In this document: positions 9,428-17,585 of the stretch, one piece after another
Layout of the letters: each line of letters opens with the position of its first letter
Position numbering within the stretch: position 1 is the stretch's first letter
Assembly (NCBI GenBank): GCA_003054655.1
Contig: QAYZ01000010.1
Span: 124,001-188,000 of the forward strand
Source: Spartobacteria bacterium LR76
Lineage (GTDB): Bacteria; Verrucomicrobiota; Verrucomicrobiia; Chthoniobacterales; Terrimicrobiaceae
DNA length: 64,000 nt
Reading direction: 5' to 3'
The notes under the pieces: model-generated
Database searches by the model: none
What the model saw: the letters and a program-made list of their open reading frames with translations, nothing else
Told to the model about the DNA's origin: nothing
Program-made: the position numbers and the translations under genes

Positions 9428-9982
9428 TTACTGCGTCTTCAGATAGCCGATGATGACGGTGCTCTCTGGGTTGCGCCGGATCACCTCCTGCGGGTCATCG
9501 GCCCCGACGAAGCCGCCCTTCCCGCCGAACATCGCCTTGAAGATCGGCGAGCGACCCGGGACCGCCAGCTTCGCGGAAAACGCCCCGGAGGCCTGTCCGC
9601 CGCGCACCGGCATCTCCGCCTCAGTCGAGGTAAAGGGAGCCACCATGCGCATGCCATGCCACGTCATGACCACCGTCCCGTCGACCTTGCCGCCCTCCGC
9701 AGGCGGGAAATAAATCGCAGCCTTCACCGAGGCCGGGGCGGGTTCGCGTTCGTTGCCCAGCTTCCCGAGGGAGATCGTGCGCTTCAGTTCGCCTTTCACA
9801 TAGACATCCATCTCGATCTGCACGCTGCGCACCGGCGTGGCATTCTCGATCTCCACATAGATCGGCATGATCTTCAGCGGGATCGCGAGGCTGTCCCACT
9901 CCGCCCCCTTGACCTGAATCTCCCTCTCGGCGAGGAGGGTGAGCGGGGCGAGCAGACTTAGCAAAGCGAGGAGGGCTTTCAT
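9428..9982 (-). CDS. Secreted protein of unknown function
   Basis: This 184-residue protein has a strong signal peptide (MKALLALLSLLAPLTLLAE). The start at 9982 is preferred over the ATG five codons earlier because it puts the basic residue next to the hydrophobic core. The mature part looks like a beta-sandwich (MPIYVEIENATPVRSVQIEM, DVYVKGELKRTISLG) and ends with IIGYLKTQ. It shares a pattern with the other small secreted proteins around 23-24 kb (residues such as VKAAIYFPP and TVVMTWHGM), though no family was identified. It lies 31 bp downstream of the membrane pair on the same strand. Confidence 0.65.
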   Translation of the reverse strand: MKALLALLSLLAPLTLLAEREIQVKGAEWDSLAIPLKIMPIYVEIENATPVRSVQIEMDVYVKGELKRTISLGKLGNEREPAPASVKAAIYFPPAEGGKVDGTVVMTWHGMRMVAPFTSTEAEMPVRGGQASGAFSAKLAVPGRSPIFKAMFGGKGGFVGADDPQEVIRRNPESTVIIGYLKTQ

Positions 9983-10045
9983 GAAGGGAGGATGCAAAGC
10001 TTACACCCCTCGCCACAGGGCGTGTCAAGAGAGCCATTTAGCTAA

Positions 10046-10187
10046 GAGCCTGACTGAAAAAGGACGATGCGCGGACGGCAAGGCGCTGCGAGAGAGGGTA
10101 TCCGCAGCGACACGTGAAGGAGCCGGAACGCAGCCGGACTCCGCTTTCCCACCGCAAGCCGTCGGTCGGCAATTTTCAGGCAGGCTC
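10046..10187. repeat. Inverted-repeat element, family A copy 1
   Basis: A 142-bp element is bounded by GAGCCTGACTGAAAAA on the left and the complement of GAGCCTGCCTGAAAAT on the right. The interior shares GTATCCGCAGCGA, CGCAGCCG and CGCTTTCC with the copy at 58028-58189. There is no coding capacity. It is probably a non-autonomous MITE or REP-type hairpin sequence. Confidence 0.7.
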
Positions 10188-10249
10188 TCAGGTCACGCCC
10201 GCCCCCCCGGCAGGGTCATCATTCCCTGCCGCCAGGAGGTCGCCGCGCC

Positions 10250-11788
10250 CTACTCCGTCGCCGCCGGGCGGAACTTCTCCGCCACCGGCTCGACTCCGCC
10301 GCGCGGGCCGTCCACCGCCTTGTAGGTCGAGGTGGCCGCGTCCCAGGCGGTTTTCTTCGGGTACGGGTAGACGGGCATCGACCACTCCTCGCCGCCATTG
10401 GCCGCATGCCGGCCGATGAGCTCGTAGGGCGCGACGCCCTTCTCGCGCCATGCGCGCACGGCGGCGAGCATGTCCGGCGGCTTGTTCATGCCGGGGCCGC
10501 CGCCATGGGCCATGCCAGGGATGAGGTAAAACCTCAGAAACTCCTGCGCCTTTTCCAGCCCGCCCTCGCGGGTGGCCACGCGCTCGTAGTAGTCGATCGA
10601 CGCCCAGCAGGGCACGACGGAATCGACTGATCCCGCCATCATGATCATCTTGCCCCCGCGCTTGGCAAAGGCGCTCAGATCGTCATTCTCCGCGTTCAGC
10701 CACGGCCCGAGCGCGGCGGAGTACGTGTCGATGTCCGCGCCGAAGTTGATATCGGCCAGCTTCTTCTCCGGCCCGAAGACCCACTTGAACAAATACAGGT
10801 GGCCGTGCGACGACTCCAGCGAGCTCCCCGGCGGCAGCCCGCCAAAGATCCGCGCGCCCGTGCCCTCCTGCACCGGCCCGGCGAAGAGCTTCCGCAGCGC
10901 CTCGGCGTGCGCGGGCGTGAGCGTCGCGTCCTTCTTCAGCGCCAGCGCGATCACGGCCTCCTGGTCCCGCGCATCCCAGCGCGGGTCGGAGACAAACTTC
11001 CCCGCCGCCACCGGCACCTCGCGCGCAGCCAGGTATTCATTCGCCGCCGCGATCACCGCCGCCTCCTGCTCCTTGGTAAAGGGACACTTGGCAAAAATCT
11101 GGTCGTTCCACAGGAAATACGCATGCAGCGGCGCTCGGCAGTGGGCCGGGATGTTGGCCACGATGCCGTCGTAATCCTCCGGATACCGCTGCGCCTCCTG
11201 CATCGCCTGCTGGCCGCCGGTCGATCCGCCATTGAAGTACGAGTACTCCGGCCCGCGCCCGTAATACGCCCGCACGGCGTCCTTGGCCAGCACCGTCATG
11301 AGATGCGTCGCGCGGTAGCCAAAGTCGCGCCATACCTCGCGATTGCCCACGCCCGAGTCGGAGTTGGGCGCGGTGCCCATGTCGGTCGTCGCGGCGGCAT
11401 AGCCTCCCTGCGTCGGCCACGCCAGCGACCCAGGATTGATGCGGCCCGCCGCGCCGCCATTGCCGACGCCGAGCAGGCGACCGTTCCACTTTGGCTCATC
11501 CGGCAGCCAGATTTCCACCTGAATGTGCGACCCCTCCGCCGGGCGCAGCTCCGCCTTTACCACCGTGCGCGGCGGCAGGTTTGTGATGGGCGGCTTGCCC
11601 GGGATCTCCATTGTCGCCGAGTCAAAGTGCTCGACCGAGGTCACCGTCCCGCCGCCGGGCATCTCCAGGCTACGCAGCCGCGCCAGCCGCTCCTCCAGCC
11701 CGCCGCCGGGAGCCGCCGGCTCCTGCGCACTCACCATGCCAGCCGTCACCACGCCCGCCACACAGGCCACTGCAATCATCTTCAACAT
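10250..11788 (-). CDS. Tannase/feruloyl esterase-family secreted hydrolase
   Basis: This 512-residue alpha/beta hydrolase, read from MLKMIAVACVAG at 11788, has a signal peptide with cleavage near VSAQE. Frames upstream to 11854 lack a better signal. Tannase-family features are the nucleophile S189 in FNGGSTGGQQ, the RYPEDYDGIVANIPA block after it, the acid D389 in AGSVDSVVP, and H428 in PGMAHGGGP. The family normally has a Cys just before the Ser and just after the His (CS-D-HC motif) forming a disulfide. Here both are replaced (G188 and G429), so the pair was lost together. Likely substrates are ester-linked phenolics in plant material. No paired transporter is visible. Confidence 0.85.
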   Translation of the reverse strand: MLKMIAVACVAGVVTAGMVSAQEPAAPGGGLEERLARLRSLEMPGGGTVTSVEHFDSATMEIPGKPPITNLPPRTVVKAELRPAEGSHIQVEIWLPDEPKWNGRLLGVGNGGAAGRINPGSLAWPTQGGYAAATTDMGTAPNSDSGVGNREVWRDFGYRATHLMTVLAKDAVRAYYGRGPEYSYFNGGSTGGQQAMQEAQRYPEDYDGIVANIPAHCRAPLHAYFLWNDQIFAKCPFTKEQEAAVIAAANEYLAAREVPVAAGKFVSDPRWDARDQEAVIALALKKDATLTPAHAEALRKLFAGPVQEGTGARIFGGLPPGSSLESSHGHLYLFKWVFGPEKKLADINFGADIDTYSAALGPWLNAENDDLSAFAKRGGKMIMMAGSVDSVVPCWASIDYYERVATREGGLEKAQEFLRFYLIPGMAHGGGPGMNKPPDMLAAVRAWREKGVAPYELIGRHAANGGEEWSMPVYPYPKKTAWDAATSTYKAVDGPRGGVEPVAEKFRPAATE

Positions 11789-11914
11789 ATCGGGGAAATA
11801 CGAAGCCAGCATTCCTATCACCCCACAGCGTGCAAGCCAACTCTTCCGTATCAAACTAGTGAAATTCCCGGCGCTCCCGGCCCGATCACGACAGCCGCCG
11901 GGACTCTGCCGCCC

Positions 11915-12229
11915 CTACCCCGCCGACGGCCTCTGCCGAAACTCCCGCACGTGCCACGTCCGCCCATGCGGCAGCCCCAGCCATTCCTCGCTGTCGATCT
12001 GCATGCGGATGCCCAGCCGCTCCAGCCGCTCGTACTGCCGGGGCGAGATCTCCCTCGTCCCTCCCCTCAGCGCATCGCACAGATACTCAAACGCCAGCCC
12101 GCACTCCCCATGCTCCAGATACCCGCGCACCGCTGCCAGCTCCTCCGCCGAGAGACACCCCTGCGTCTCCTCCACCAGACCAGCGAGCTGCGCGCGCGTC
12201 ATTTCGTATTCATTCGGTATCTCGCTCAT
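11915..12229 (-). CDS. Small acidic protein, possible MafI-like immunity protein
   Basis: This 104-residue cytoplasmic protein starts at 12229 behind a good ribosome site (GAGGAGATCACG then ATG). The N-terminal half, with LSAEELAAVRGYLEHGECGL and a following AFEYLCDAL helix, resembles the MafI-type immunity family (helix, conserved HGEYGLA-like turn, LxxxL). The C-terminal third (RLGIRMQIDSEEWLGLPHG) is less typical. No toxin gene is adjacent, so if the assignment is right it is an orphan immunity gene. Confidence 0.55.
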   Translation of the reverse strand: MSEIPNEYEMTRAQLAGLVEETQGCLSAEELAAVRGYLEHGECGLAFEYLCDALRGGTREISPRQYERLERLGIRMQIDSEEWLGLPHGRTWHVREFRQRPSAG

Positions 12230-13082
12230 CGTGATCTCCTCGTCGTCGTACTTTTCTCCAAAGAAAAATCGTCCTGCGCTCCGATCACCCACCGGGCCAT
12301 CACACGCGCTCCCGGCCCGCCGCAAGACCGCAGCCGCCACCCGCGCCCCTCATCACCCGCATAGGCAACATCCATCCCCGTCGCCGCTCCGAGGTGGCGA
12401 CAGACAGCCCAGACGGGCACCAGCTCACTGGTCTTCATAGAACAAAAGGGGGATGAGTTCCTACTAAGACAATCCCACTTACACACATTAGCATTCCTAA
12501 TGCAATCTCTAAGTCACCCCACCCCCGAAAAACCCCACCCTGCCCCGAGAACGAATCTCATTCGCCATCCCCCGCCCGGGGAAACGGGCAAAGACCGCAA
12601 GTCTCCCGTGGTTCAGTTTTCCGACTGCGCACAAACGATGCCGCCCCGCACCGCTCCCACCGCACCCCGCACCGCTTCAAGACCTTACAGGAACAGAGCC
12701 GAGTCCGCGAAAACAGCCGGAGCCAACCCTGCGAAGACATGGCCTTCTGCGAAGAGGACACGACGCAATGAAAAATACCGCCGCGCCATGCGAAAAAGGC
12801 GGGCCGGCAACGAAACCCCACGGCCAAACCTTTGCGGCCTTCTGGTAAAAAGTATCTTCCTGCGGCTCATTCTCCCGGGGTGCGGCGGATCAGCTCGCAG
12901 CGGATCGCGCTTCCCCGGCTGTCGGAAAATTGAACCACGGAAAACTCGTTCCTCACCGCCTTTCCCCCCCGCTCACCCCCCGACGCCGTCTCGAATAATT
13001 GCGTGCTTTCCGTCCCCAAAAGCCTCCCCAATCCATCCCTCTTTACCCGTTCATTTTAGCGGAGCGGTTGCCGGCGGCATCG
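12230..13082. other. Intergenic region with inverted pair GTCGGAAAA...CACGG
   Basis: No convincing gene was found here; open frames exist on both strands but none has coding-like composition or a family motif. The region carries an imperfect inverted pair: 12601-12625, and 12921-12945 on the opposite strand (22 of 25 bases match; core GTCGGAAAA, TGAACCACGG). A third copy sits at 14900-14924. A CCTTTGCGG/CCTTCTGGTAAAAAG motif at about 12835-12856 belongs to the 9-bp phased family seen at 14.65-14.81 kb and 28.2 kb. Confidence 0.55.
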
Positions 13083-13568
13083 TTACGCAGGAGAGTCGGC
13101 GGGTCGTCGGCGCAGTTTTTTCCAGGGATCTTTATAGGTTCCAGAAACGACCTCCTGAAGGGCAGTGAATCCATGGACAATCCATGGTTGTTTTCCTTTC
13201 AACTCCTCCTCCGTGACGTCCATAAAACCGCCCTTCCAGTAGACCTGGGGCTTTGTTTTGTAGATTCCATCCGTCGTCGACATGGCCGGAGGCCACATCG
13301 CTTCAGCGTCCTCAAACGGAACGCGCCCAATAAAGACCCAATCCTTCTGATATCGACCGCCTGGCAGGGAACAGTAATAGTAAAACTTTTTCGGCGTTTT
13401 TCCCAAGAGTCGCTCCAATGATTGAGGCTCATCGTGCCGGCCGGAGAAGATGCCGACGGCACCTTTGTAGATTCGCGCATGCACGTAACGTCCATCGAGT
13501 CGAGGGATCGCCACGTAGTCTCCCAATTCGAGCAACTTGACTTTGAGTATTTTTGAAAAGGGTTTCAT
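13083..13568 (-). CDS. Imm26-like immunity protein
   Basis: This 161-residue cytoplasmic protein has the opening VKLLELGDYVAIPRLDGRYV, close to the Imm26 family pattern (G-D-x-x-A-I-P-x-x-D-G-R-Y). Aromatic-rich strands follow (KKFYYYCSLPG, DWVFIGRVPF, PQVYWKGGF). Imm26 proteins protect against contact-dependent or RHS-type toxins. No toxin lies beside it, so it may be an orphan defence gene. The nearest RHS material is at 59.7 kb. The family call rests on N-terminal motif similarity only. Confidence 0.6.
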   Translation of the reverse strand: MKPFSKILKVKLLELGDYVAIPRLDGRYVHARIYKGAVGIFSGRHDEPQSLERLLGKTPKKFYYYCSLPGGRYQKDWVFIGRVPFEDAEAMWPPAMSTTDGIYKTKPQVYWKGGFMDVTEEELKGKQPWIVHGFTALQEVVSGTYKDPWKKLRRRPADSPA

Positions 13569-13676
13569 TCCTCCACGTTCGCAATTCTTCCCCCCCTTTT
13601 CCCACTCATTTCAGCGGGGTGCCTCCCTTTACGACGTTGGCTTCGCCTGTCTCGCAGACTCGGCTCTGCAAAAATC

Positions 13677-14432
13677 TCAGGGGATAAACTTCAGCAGCGG
13701 CAGCGCCTGGTCCGGCGTCAGCGTCTCCACGTGGCCGTCGGCAAAGAGGTAATTCGCCTTCCCCTTGTGCCGCAGCGGCGCGCCCGAGTTGCACCCGTCC
13801 GGCTTCACCGCGGTCGGCGCGGTGTATTGCCAGCTCCCCGAGCGGCAGTCGATATGGTAATCCGCGCTGTCCCCCACCAGGATCGAACCCGCCGGGCGCA
13901 TGATGTTGATCTCCTTGAAGCGGTTATAAATCCGCCCGCCAAAGTTGATGTCCTGCCCGCCCACGTTCAGGTTGATATTCATCCCGTAGCCCGCCGTGTT
14001 CAGCCCGCTGTCGCGCATCGCCGTCTGGTTGCGAAACATCTTCAGGTACGCCGGGCAGATCTGCGCATTCTGGCTGATCGGCACCTCCTTCAGCCGGTAG
14101 ATATTATTAGCCCGCAGCGGCGCGGTCGTGTACGGCACCAGCTCCATCTGCCACGTCGATCCCTGGGGATTCGGATTGCTCGCCGGAGTGCCCGGATTCG
14201 CATACCGCGGCGCGGGCAGGTAGCCATCGTTGTCCTGCGCGTAGGTCTTGAAGGCCAGCGCCATGTTCCGCAGATTCGACACACACCGCCCGCTATCCGC
14301 CGCGCTCCGCACCACCCCCAGCGAAGGCAGCAATATCGCCGCCAGCGCCCCGATAATCGCCACCGCCGCCAGCAACTCCAGCAGCGTAAAAGCCCGGACA
14401 CGGGAGGAGGAAAAGGAAATGCGGCGACGCAT
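13677..14432 (-). CDS. Prepilin-type secreted protein with H-X9-DG motif
   Basis: This 251-residue protein starts at 14432 (MRRRISFSSS), a start that gives the class III signal RAFTLLELLAAVAIIGALAA. Cleavage by a PilD-like peptidase is expected before the Phe/Thr of FTLLE. The C-terminus carries RHKGKANYLFADGHVETL, an exact H-X9-DG motif of the prepilin processing-associated family that is abundant in Verrucomicrobiota and Planctomycetota. Cysteines at SGRCVSN and QICPAY recur in this family. The AraC-type regulator gene 560 bp upstream on the same strand is a likely partner. The function of these pseudopilins is unproven; they may be secreted rather than assembled. Confidence 0.85.
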   Translation of the reverse strand: MRRRISFSSSRVRAFTLLELLAAVAIIGALAAILLPSLGVVRSAADSGRCVSNLRNMALAFKTYAQDNDGYLPAPRYANPGTPASNPNPQGSTWQMELVPYTTAPLRANNIYRLKEVPISQNAQICPAYLKMFRNQTAMRDSGLNTAGYGMNINLNVGGQDINFGGRIYNRFKEINIMRPAGSILVGDSADYHIDCRSGSWQYTAPTAVKPDGCNSGAPLRHKGKANYLFADGHVETLTPDQALPLLKFIP

Positions 14433-14992
14433 GGCAGACACGATTGGGGAAATGTTGTTGGGGGGGGAACCACCCACAGCATCCCCCATCCCCGCCGCCT
14501 TGCAAACCCTAGAGATCGTCAAACTGTTGACCTCCATCTCCCCACGGACGTCGCACCCCCCAAAAAGCCAGCCACTCTCGCGGACTCCGCCCTGACCCAG
14601 CCTTCGCTCCCTTTGCTTCCTTTTGTTCGTCCCGGCCTTTGCAGCCTCCACCCTTCGCGACCTTTGCACCGTTGCCTCCGCCCTTCTCGCGGACTCGGCT
14701 CAACAAAATGCCTTTCCCGTGTCCGCGTCATCCTGCGCGCCCCCCAGACCTCAGCGCCCCGACAGCCGCAGTCACAGCTCCAACCCTTCGCGACCTTTGC
14801 GACCTTTTGTAAAAATGCCTTCTGCCTTTCCCTTTCCTACCCTCGCTTCCCTCTGCTCAGCCCTGCCCTCGGTCCGTGTTGGCCCGTACTTTCCGCAAAG
14901 TCTGAAAACCGAACCACGGAAAACCAGCCATCTCTCCCCCGCCCCATTCCAGGAGGCGCGTGGCGCAACGAAAACTTCCCACTTCCGCGATC
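14433..14992. repeat. Intergenic region with 9-bp phased CCTTTGCGA repeats
   Basis: No gene was recognised. On the plus strand the region is a patchwork of CCTTTGC/CCTTCGC units about 9-11 bp apart. Around 14786-14816 they read CCTTCGCGA, CCTTTGCGA, CCTTTTGTAAAAA in succession. A second block lies at about 14600-14665. A CTCGCGGACTCGGCTC motif (about 14686) recurs at 13643 and inverted at 12694. A GAACCACGGAAAAC copy is at about 14911. A run of eight to nine G sits just upstream of the prepilin gene start (about 14459). Confidence 0.5.
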
Positions 14993-15940
14993 CTACTTCC
15001 GACTTCGCCCGGTCTCCGACGGCCTCTCCCCAAACAACTCCCGATACCGCGTCGAGAACCTCCCCAGGTGGCTGAACCCGCACTCCAGCGCCACATCCGT
15101 CACCGACCGCGCCTCCCCCCCACGCCGCAGCGCCGCCCGCGCCGCACCCATCCGCAGACTTTCCAGGAACGCCCTCGGCGCCTCCCCAAAGGCCGTCTGA
15201 AACGCATACTCCAGCTCCCTCCGGCTCACCCCCAGCGCCACACATACATTCGGCACGCACAGCGGCTCCCCCAGCCGTTCCCGCATCAACGCCTCCGCCC
15301 TCCGCGCCAGCCGGAAGCGATTCCTCGGCGACCACGCCACCTCCCGCCGCCCCGCCACATGCTCCCACGCCGCCGTCGCCAGCGCCCGCGACAGCCGCAT
15401 CCCCGCCACCTCCGGCGACAGGCACCCCGCATCATCCCCCCGCAGGCACCGCCACGCCTCCCCGTGCAGCCGCCGCAGCCCCGCATACACCCCCGGCGGC
15501 AGCGGGATCACCTGAAACCCCACCAACTCCTCCACCGCACACCCCGCCAACACCCGGCACTCCTCCCACACCCCCAGCGGCACACTCGTCGCCACCGCCC
15601 GAAACCCCGGCGCGATAAACCCATCGATCGGCACCCCCGGCGGATTGCACAACAAGCACCCCTCCCCCAGGTCCATCCCATACTGCCGCGACACCCCGTC
15701 CCGCAGCATCAAACACAGCGCCACCCGCCCCGGCAGCAGCGGCCCGTACATCCGCGCCTTCACCCCCGCATCATAGGTATCCACCGCCCACTCCTCGCAG
15801 GCAAACCGCTCGATCGACGCCGCCGACACCAGCCGCGCCAGATAATTCACCTGCAACGTCGCCCCCGCCACCGCACAGCCAAACTCCGCCGGATCAGACA
15901 ACTGGTAGACAAACCGATGAAAACTCCTCCCCGCCACCAC
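14993..15940 (-). CDS. AraC-family transcriptional regulator
   Basis: This 315-residue regulator has an N-terminal effector-type region (about 1-200) without a recognised ligand motif. It has a C-terminal AraC double helix-turn-helix at about 215-305 (LCVPNVCVALGVSRRELEYA, then VTDVALECGFSHLGRFSTRY with the family's GFxxxGRFSxxYR signature). The arrangement resembles AraC activators of the ArpU/FeaR-like group. It is encoded just upstream of the prepilin-type gene on the same strand and may regulate it. The plus-strand sequence is extremely C-rich, reflecting third-position GC bias. Confidence 0.85.
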   Translation of the reverse strand: MVAGRSFHRFVYQLSDPAEFGCAVAGATLQVNYLARLVSAASIERFACEEWAVDTYDAGVKARMYGPLLPGRVALCLMLRDGVSRQYGMDLGEGCLLCNPPGVPIDGFIAPGFRAVATSVPLGVWEECRVLAGCAVEELVGFQVIPLPPGVYAGLRRLHGEAWRCLRGDDAGCLSPEVAGMRLSRALATAAWEHVAGRREVAWSPRNRFRLARRAEALMRERLGEPLCVPNVCVALGVSRRELEYAFQTAFGEAPRAFLESLRMGAARAALRRGGEARSVTDVALECGFSHLGRFSTRYRELFGERPSETGRSRK

Positions 15941-16497
15941 AGCTCAGCCCCCCTTTAAGAAATGCGCAGCATGAAGAGTCGCCGCAAAGTTCCGCAGATA
16001 GCAAAACGCCCCATCACCTCAAAAAAAATCCTCCGTACCCGCCACGCCGAAGACATCCCCAGATAAAAACCCGCCCCGCCCAAAAAGCAACCCCCATTCC
16101 CGCCGCCTTCGTCGACAGCCGCACATCTACGACAACAGCGGCCTCCACGAGAGCCTCACCCGCCTCGGCCTCTAGGGCCAACCGCCAAAAACAAGCCTTT
16201 CCCCGGAGAACCGTTTCCCCCAAGACCCCCATTTCTGCCAAAGCCACCCCCCAGGAAATCAGCATCCCCCAAAGCCGCCAGCAGCAAAAAAGCAGTTTCT
16301 CCACCCGGGCGGACGACCGGCAAGTCTCCGTCCCTCTCCTTATTCTAAGGCATTACGCGAGTCGCCGCCACATTGACTGCCCAAGGCGGAAAATCACCAT
16401 CTCTTCGAGTTCACACGGCATCATTCCCTCTCAGGTCATCACCAAGGCTTAGCAACAACCTCTTGAGCCACGACAGGCAAGGCTCTAAGCTCGCCCG
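15941..16497. other. Intergenic region, nothing recognised
   Basis: Between the divergent AraC gene and the next gene no coding frame could be supported. A short in-frame stretch around 16120-16170 on the plus strand looks like a decayed C-terminus (YDNSGLHESLTRLGL then stop), but it is too short to assign. The region must contain the promoters of both flanking genes; no convincing -35/-10 pair stood out. Confidence 0.4.
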
Positions 16498-17340
16498 ATG
16501 GGACATGGATACCACTGGGAAGCCGCCGCCGGAGCAGGCGAGGATGTCATTGCCAACTGGATACCCGCGATCGTGCACAAGGGATCAGTTATAGGACGTT
16601 CCACCTACCTTTGCGACGACGGAGAACACCCTCCGCGCGAAGAGCAGTGTTTCGGCGTCGCTTACCCGGACGGCCCCTTCCGCTTCGTCGCCCTCATTTC
16701 CACAAATTCCGTAAGCGAACCCAAATCCAACATTGTTTTCACTGCGTACCCATTCCCGCATGACGGCTGCGTGAACTCTCTCACGATCAAATCCGCAGTA
16801 GATTGGGTAAATCCCAACGAGGGTATCGTCAACGCCAGCACCGAGAGCGCTGAGTTCAGCTTTTTCGATCCCCTCTATTTCCTCAACAAATCCTCATACA
16901 AGATCGGATACAAGGCCGACTTCATTATCACGGCCCTCTCCTATGTCTTTCGCGCCTGCGAGCAGCACGAGATCAAGGTCGACGGCGGACCGCTCCTCGA
17001 AATCGAACGAGCCAACGCCCTGAAAGAAGACCCCAATGCCGACATCAACAAGATCACAACCGTTTCACTCTCTCTGGAGCACGCCTGCTGGCTAATGCCA
17101 GCAGATGCCAAGAGCGACTACTATTTTCGAGGCATCCCGGAATTCGTCGAGCGAATCGAAGCCGACGGACAAGGCTTCTACAAAGTAACAATCGTCCTTG
17201 CCCGCCCCGAAGAAACCGACTTCCGTGCAGCAGTCTACGCGTCCGAAGCAATCCTTGATGGCTACATTCCAAAAGTCGGCGAACCGGTAGAAGGAGTCCT
17301 ATGGCTCCAAGGCCGCCCATCAGAAGACGCCATCGCTTGA
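16498..17340 (+). CDS. Hypothetical cytoplasmic protein
   Basis: This 280-residue protein has no signal peptide or membrane segment. The N-terminal half opens MGHGYHWEAAAGAGEDVIANW and contains LCDDGEHPPREEQCFG and many aromatic residues. The C-terminus (about 215-280) has a compact beta-type domain ending PKVGEPVEGVLWLQGR, a pattern I associate with small plasmid or accessory proteins of unknown role. GC content is lower than in the flanking regulator. It lies 245 bp upstream of the Abi_2 gene on the same strand and could be part of the same accessory block, but no function can be assigned. Confidence 0.7.
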   Translation: MGHGYHWEAAAGAGEDVIANWIPAIVHKGSVIGRSTYLCDDGEHPPREEQCFGVAYPDGPFRFVALISTNSVSEPKSNIVFTAYPFPHDGCVNSLTIKSAVDWVNPNEGIVNASTESAEFSFFDPLYFLNKSSYKIGYKADFIITALSYVFRACEQHEIKVDGGPLLEIERANALKEDPNADINKITTVSLSLEHACWLMPADAKSDYYFRGIPEFVERIEADGQGFYKVTIVLARPEETDFRAAVYASEAILDGYIPKVGEPVEGVLWLQGRPSEDAIA

Positions 17341-17484
17341 GCGACGCACATTTTCCGATCCCCGGGAGTTTTTTGATTTTTACTGCCCGGCTCCCGTCTT
17401 GCCCGCAGCCAAGATCATAGTGTGGCTCAGGTTGAATACTTGCGAACAAGATTCACGTCGCCGTTGTGTAGCTCATGGGTGATC

Positions 17485-17513
17485 TTGACATTGACCCTCC
17501 TGCCGTGCATATT
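17485..17513 (+). promoter_or_regulatory. Sigma-70-type promoter upstream of hairpin RNA/abi
   Basis: A perfect -35 box TTGACA (17485-17490) is followed by a 17-nt spacer and CATATT (17508-17513; 4 of 6 matches to TATAAT). Predicted transcription start is near 17519-17521, only about 65 bases before the abi start codon and immediately before a strong hairpin. This is the best promoter match noticed in the window. Confidence 0.55.
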
Positions 17514-17518
17514 TACCT

Positions 17519-17577
17519 CAACAACACCCGCCAAGCCTCTGCGAAAGCATGCTCAAATCGGCGGGTTTCTTCTTTTT
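17519..17577 (+). ncRNA. Candidate short structured RNA preceding abi (possible RNA antitoxin)
   Basis: A predicted transcript of about 59 nt folds with an outer stem ACCCGCC (17526-17532) pairing with GGCGGGT (17560-17566). An inner TGC-GAAA-GCA stem with a GNRA tetraloop (17540-17549) sits inside. It ends in a T-rich tract (17566-17577), so it can act as an intrinsic terminator. It lies between its own promoter and the abi start at 17586. Conserved structured RNAs directly upstream of AbiF-type genes are known (the abiF RNA motif) and RNA-antitoxin behaviour has been proposed for them. This specific RNA is inferred from sequence only. Confidence 0.55.
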
Positions 17578-17585
17578 AGGCGACC

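Noticed and set aside
12500-13168. Plus-strand 222-codon frame between the immunity-like genes
   Set aside because: Overlaps inverted repeats and the opposite Imm26-like gene; Pro/Arg/Ser-rich random translation.
16014-16304. Minus-strand small membrane-like frame in the gap after the AraC gene
   Set aside because: Hydrophobic stretches come from GC-poor-codon-free sequence; no ribosome site, no family, and poor coding composition.
17345-17400. CGGGAG...CTCCCG hairpin after the 280-residue hypothetical gene as a terminator
   Set aside because: The loop is about 22 bases and no T-tract follows the stem, so an intrinsic terminator is not supported.
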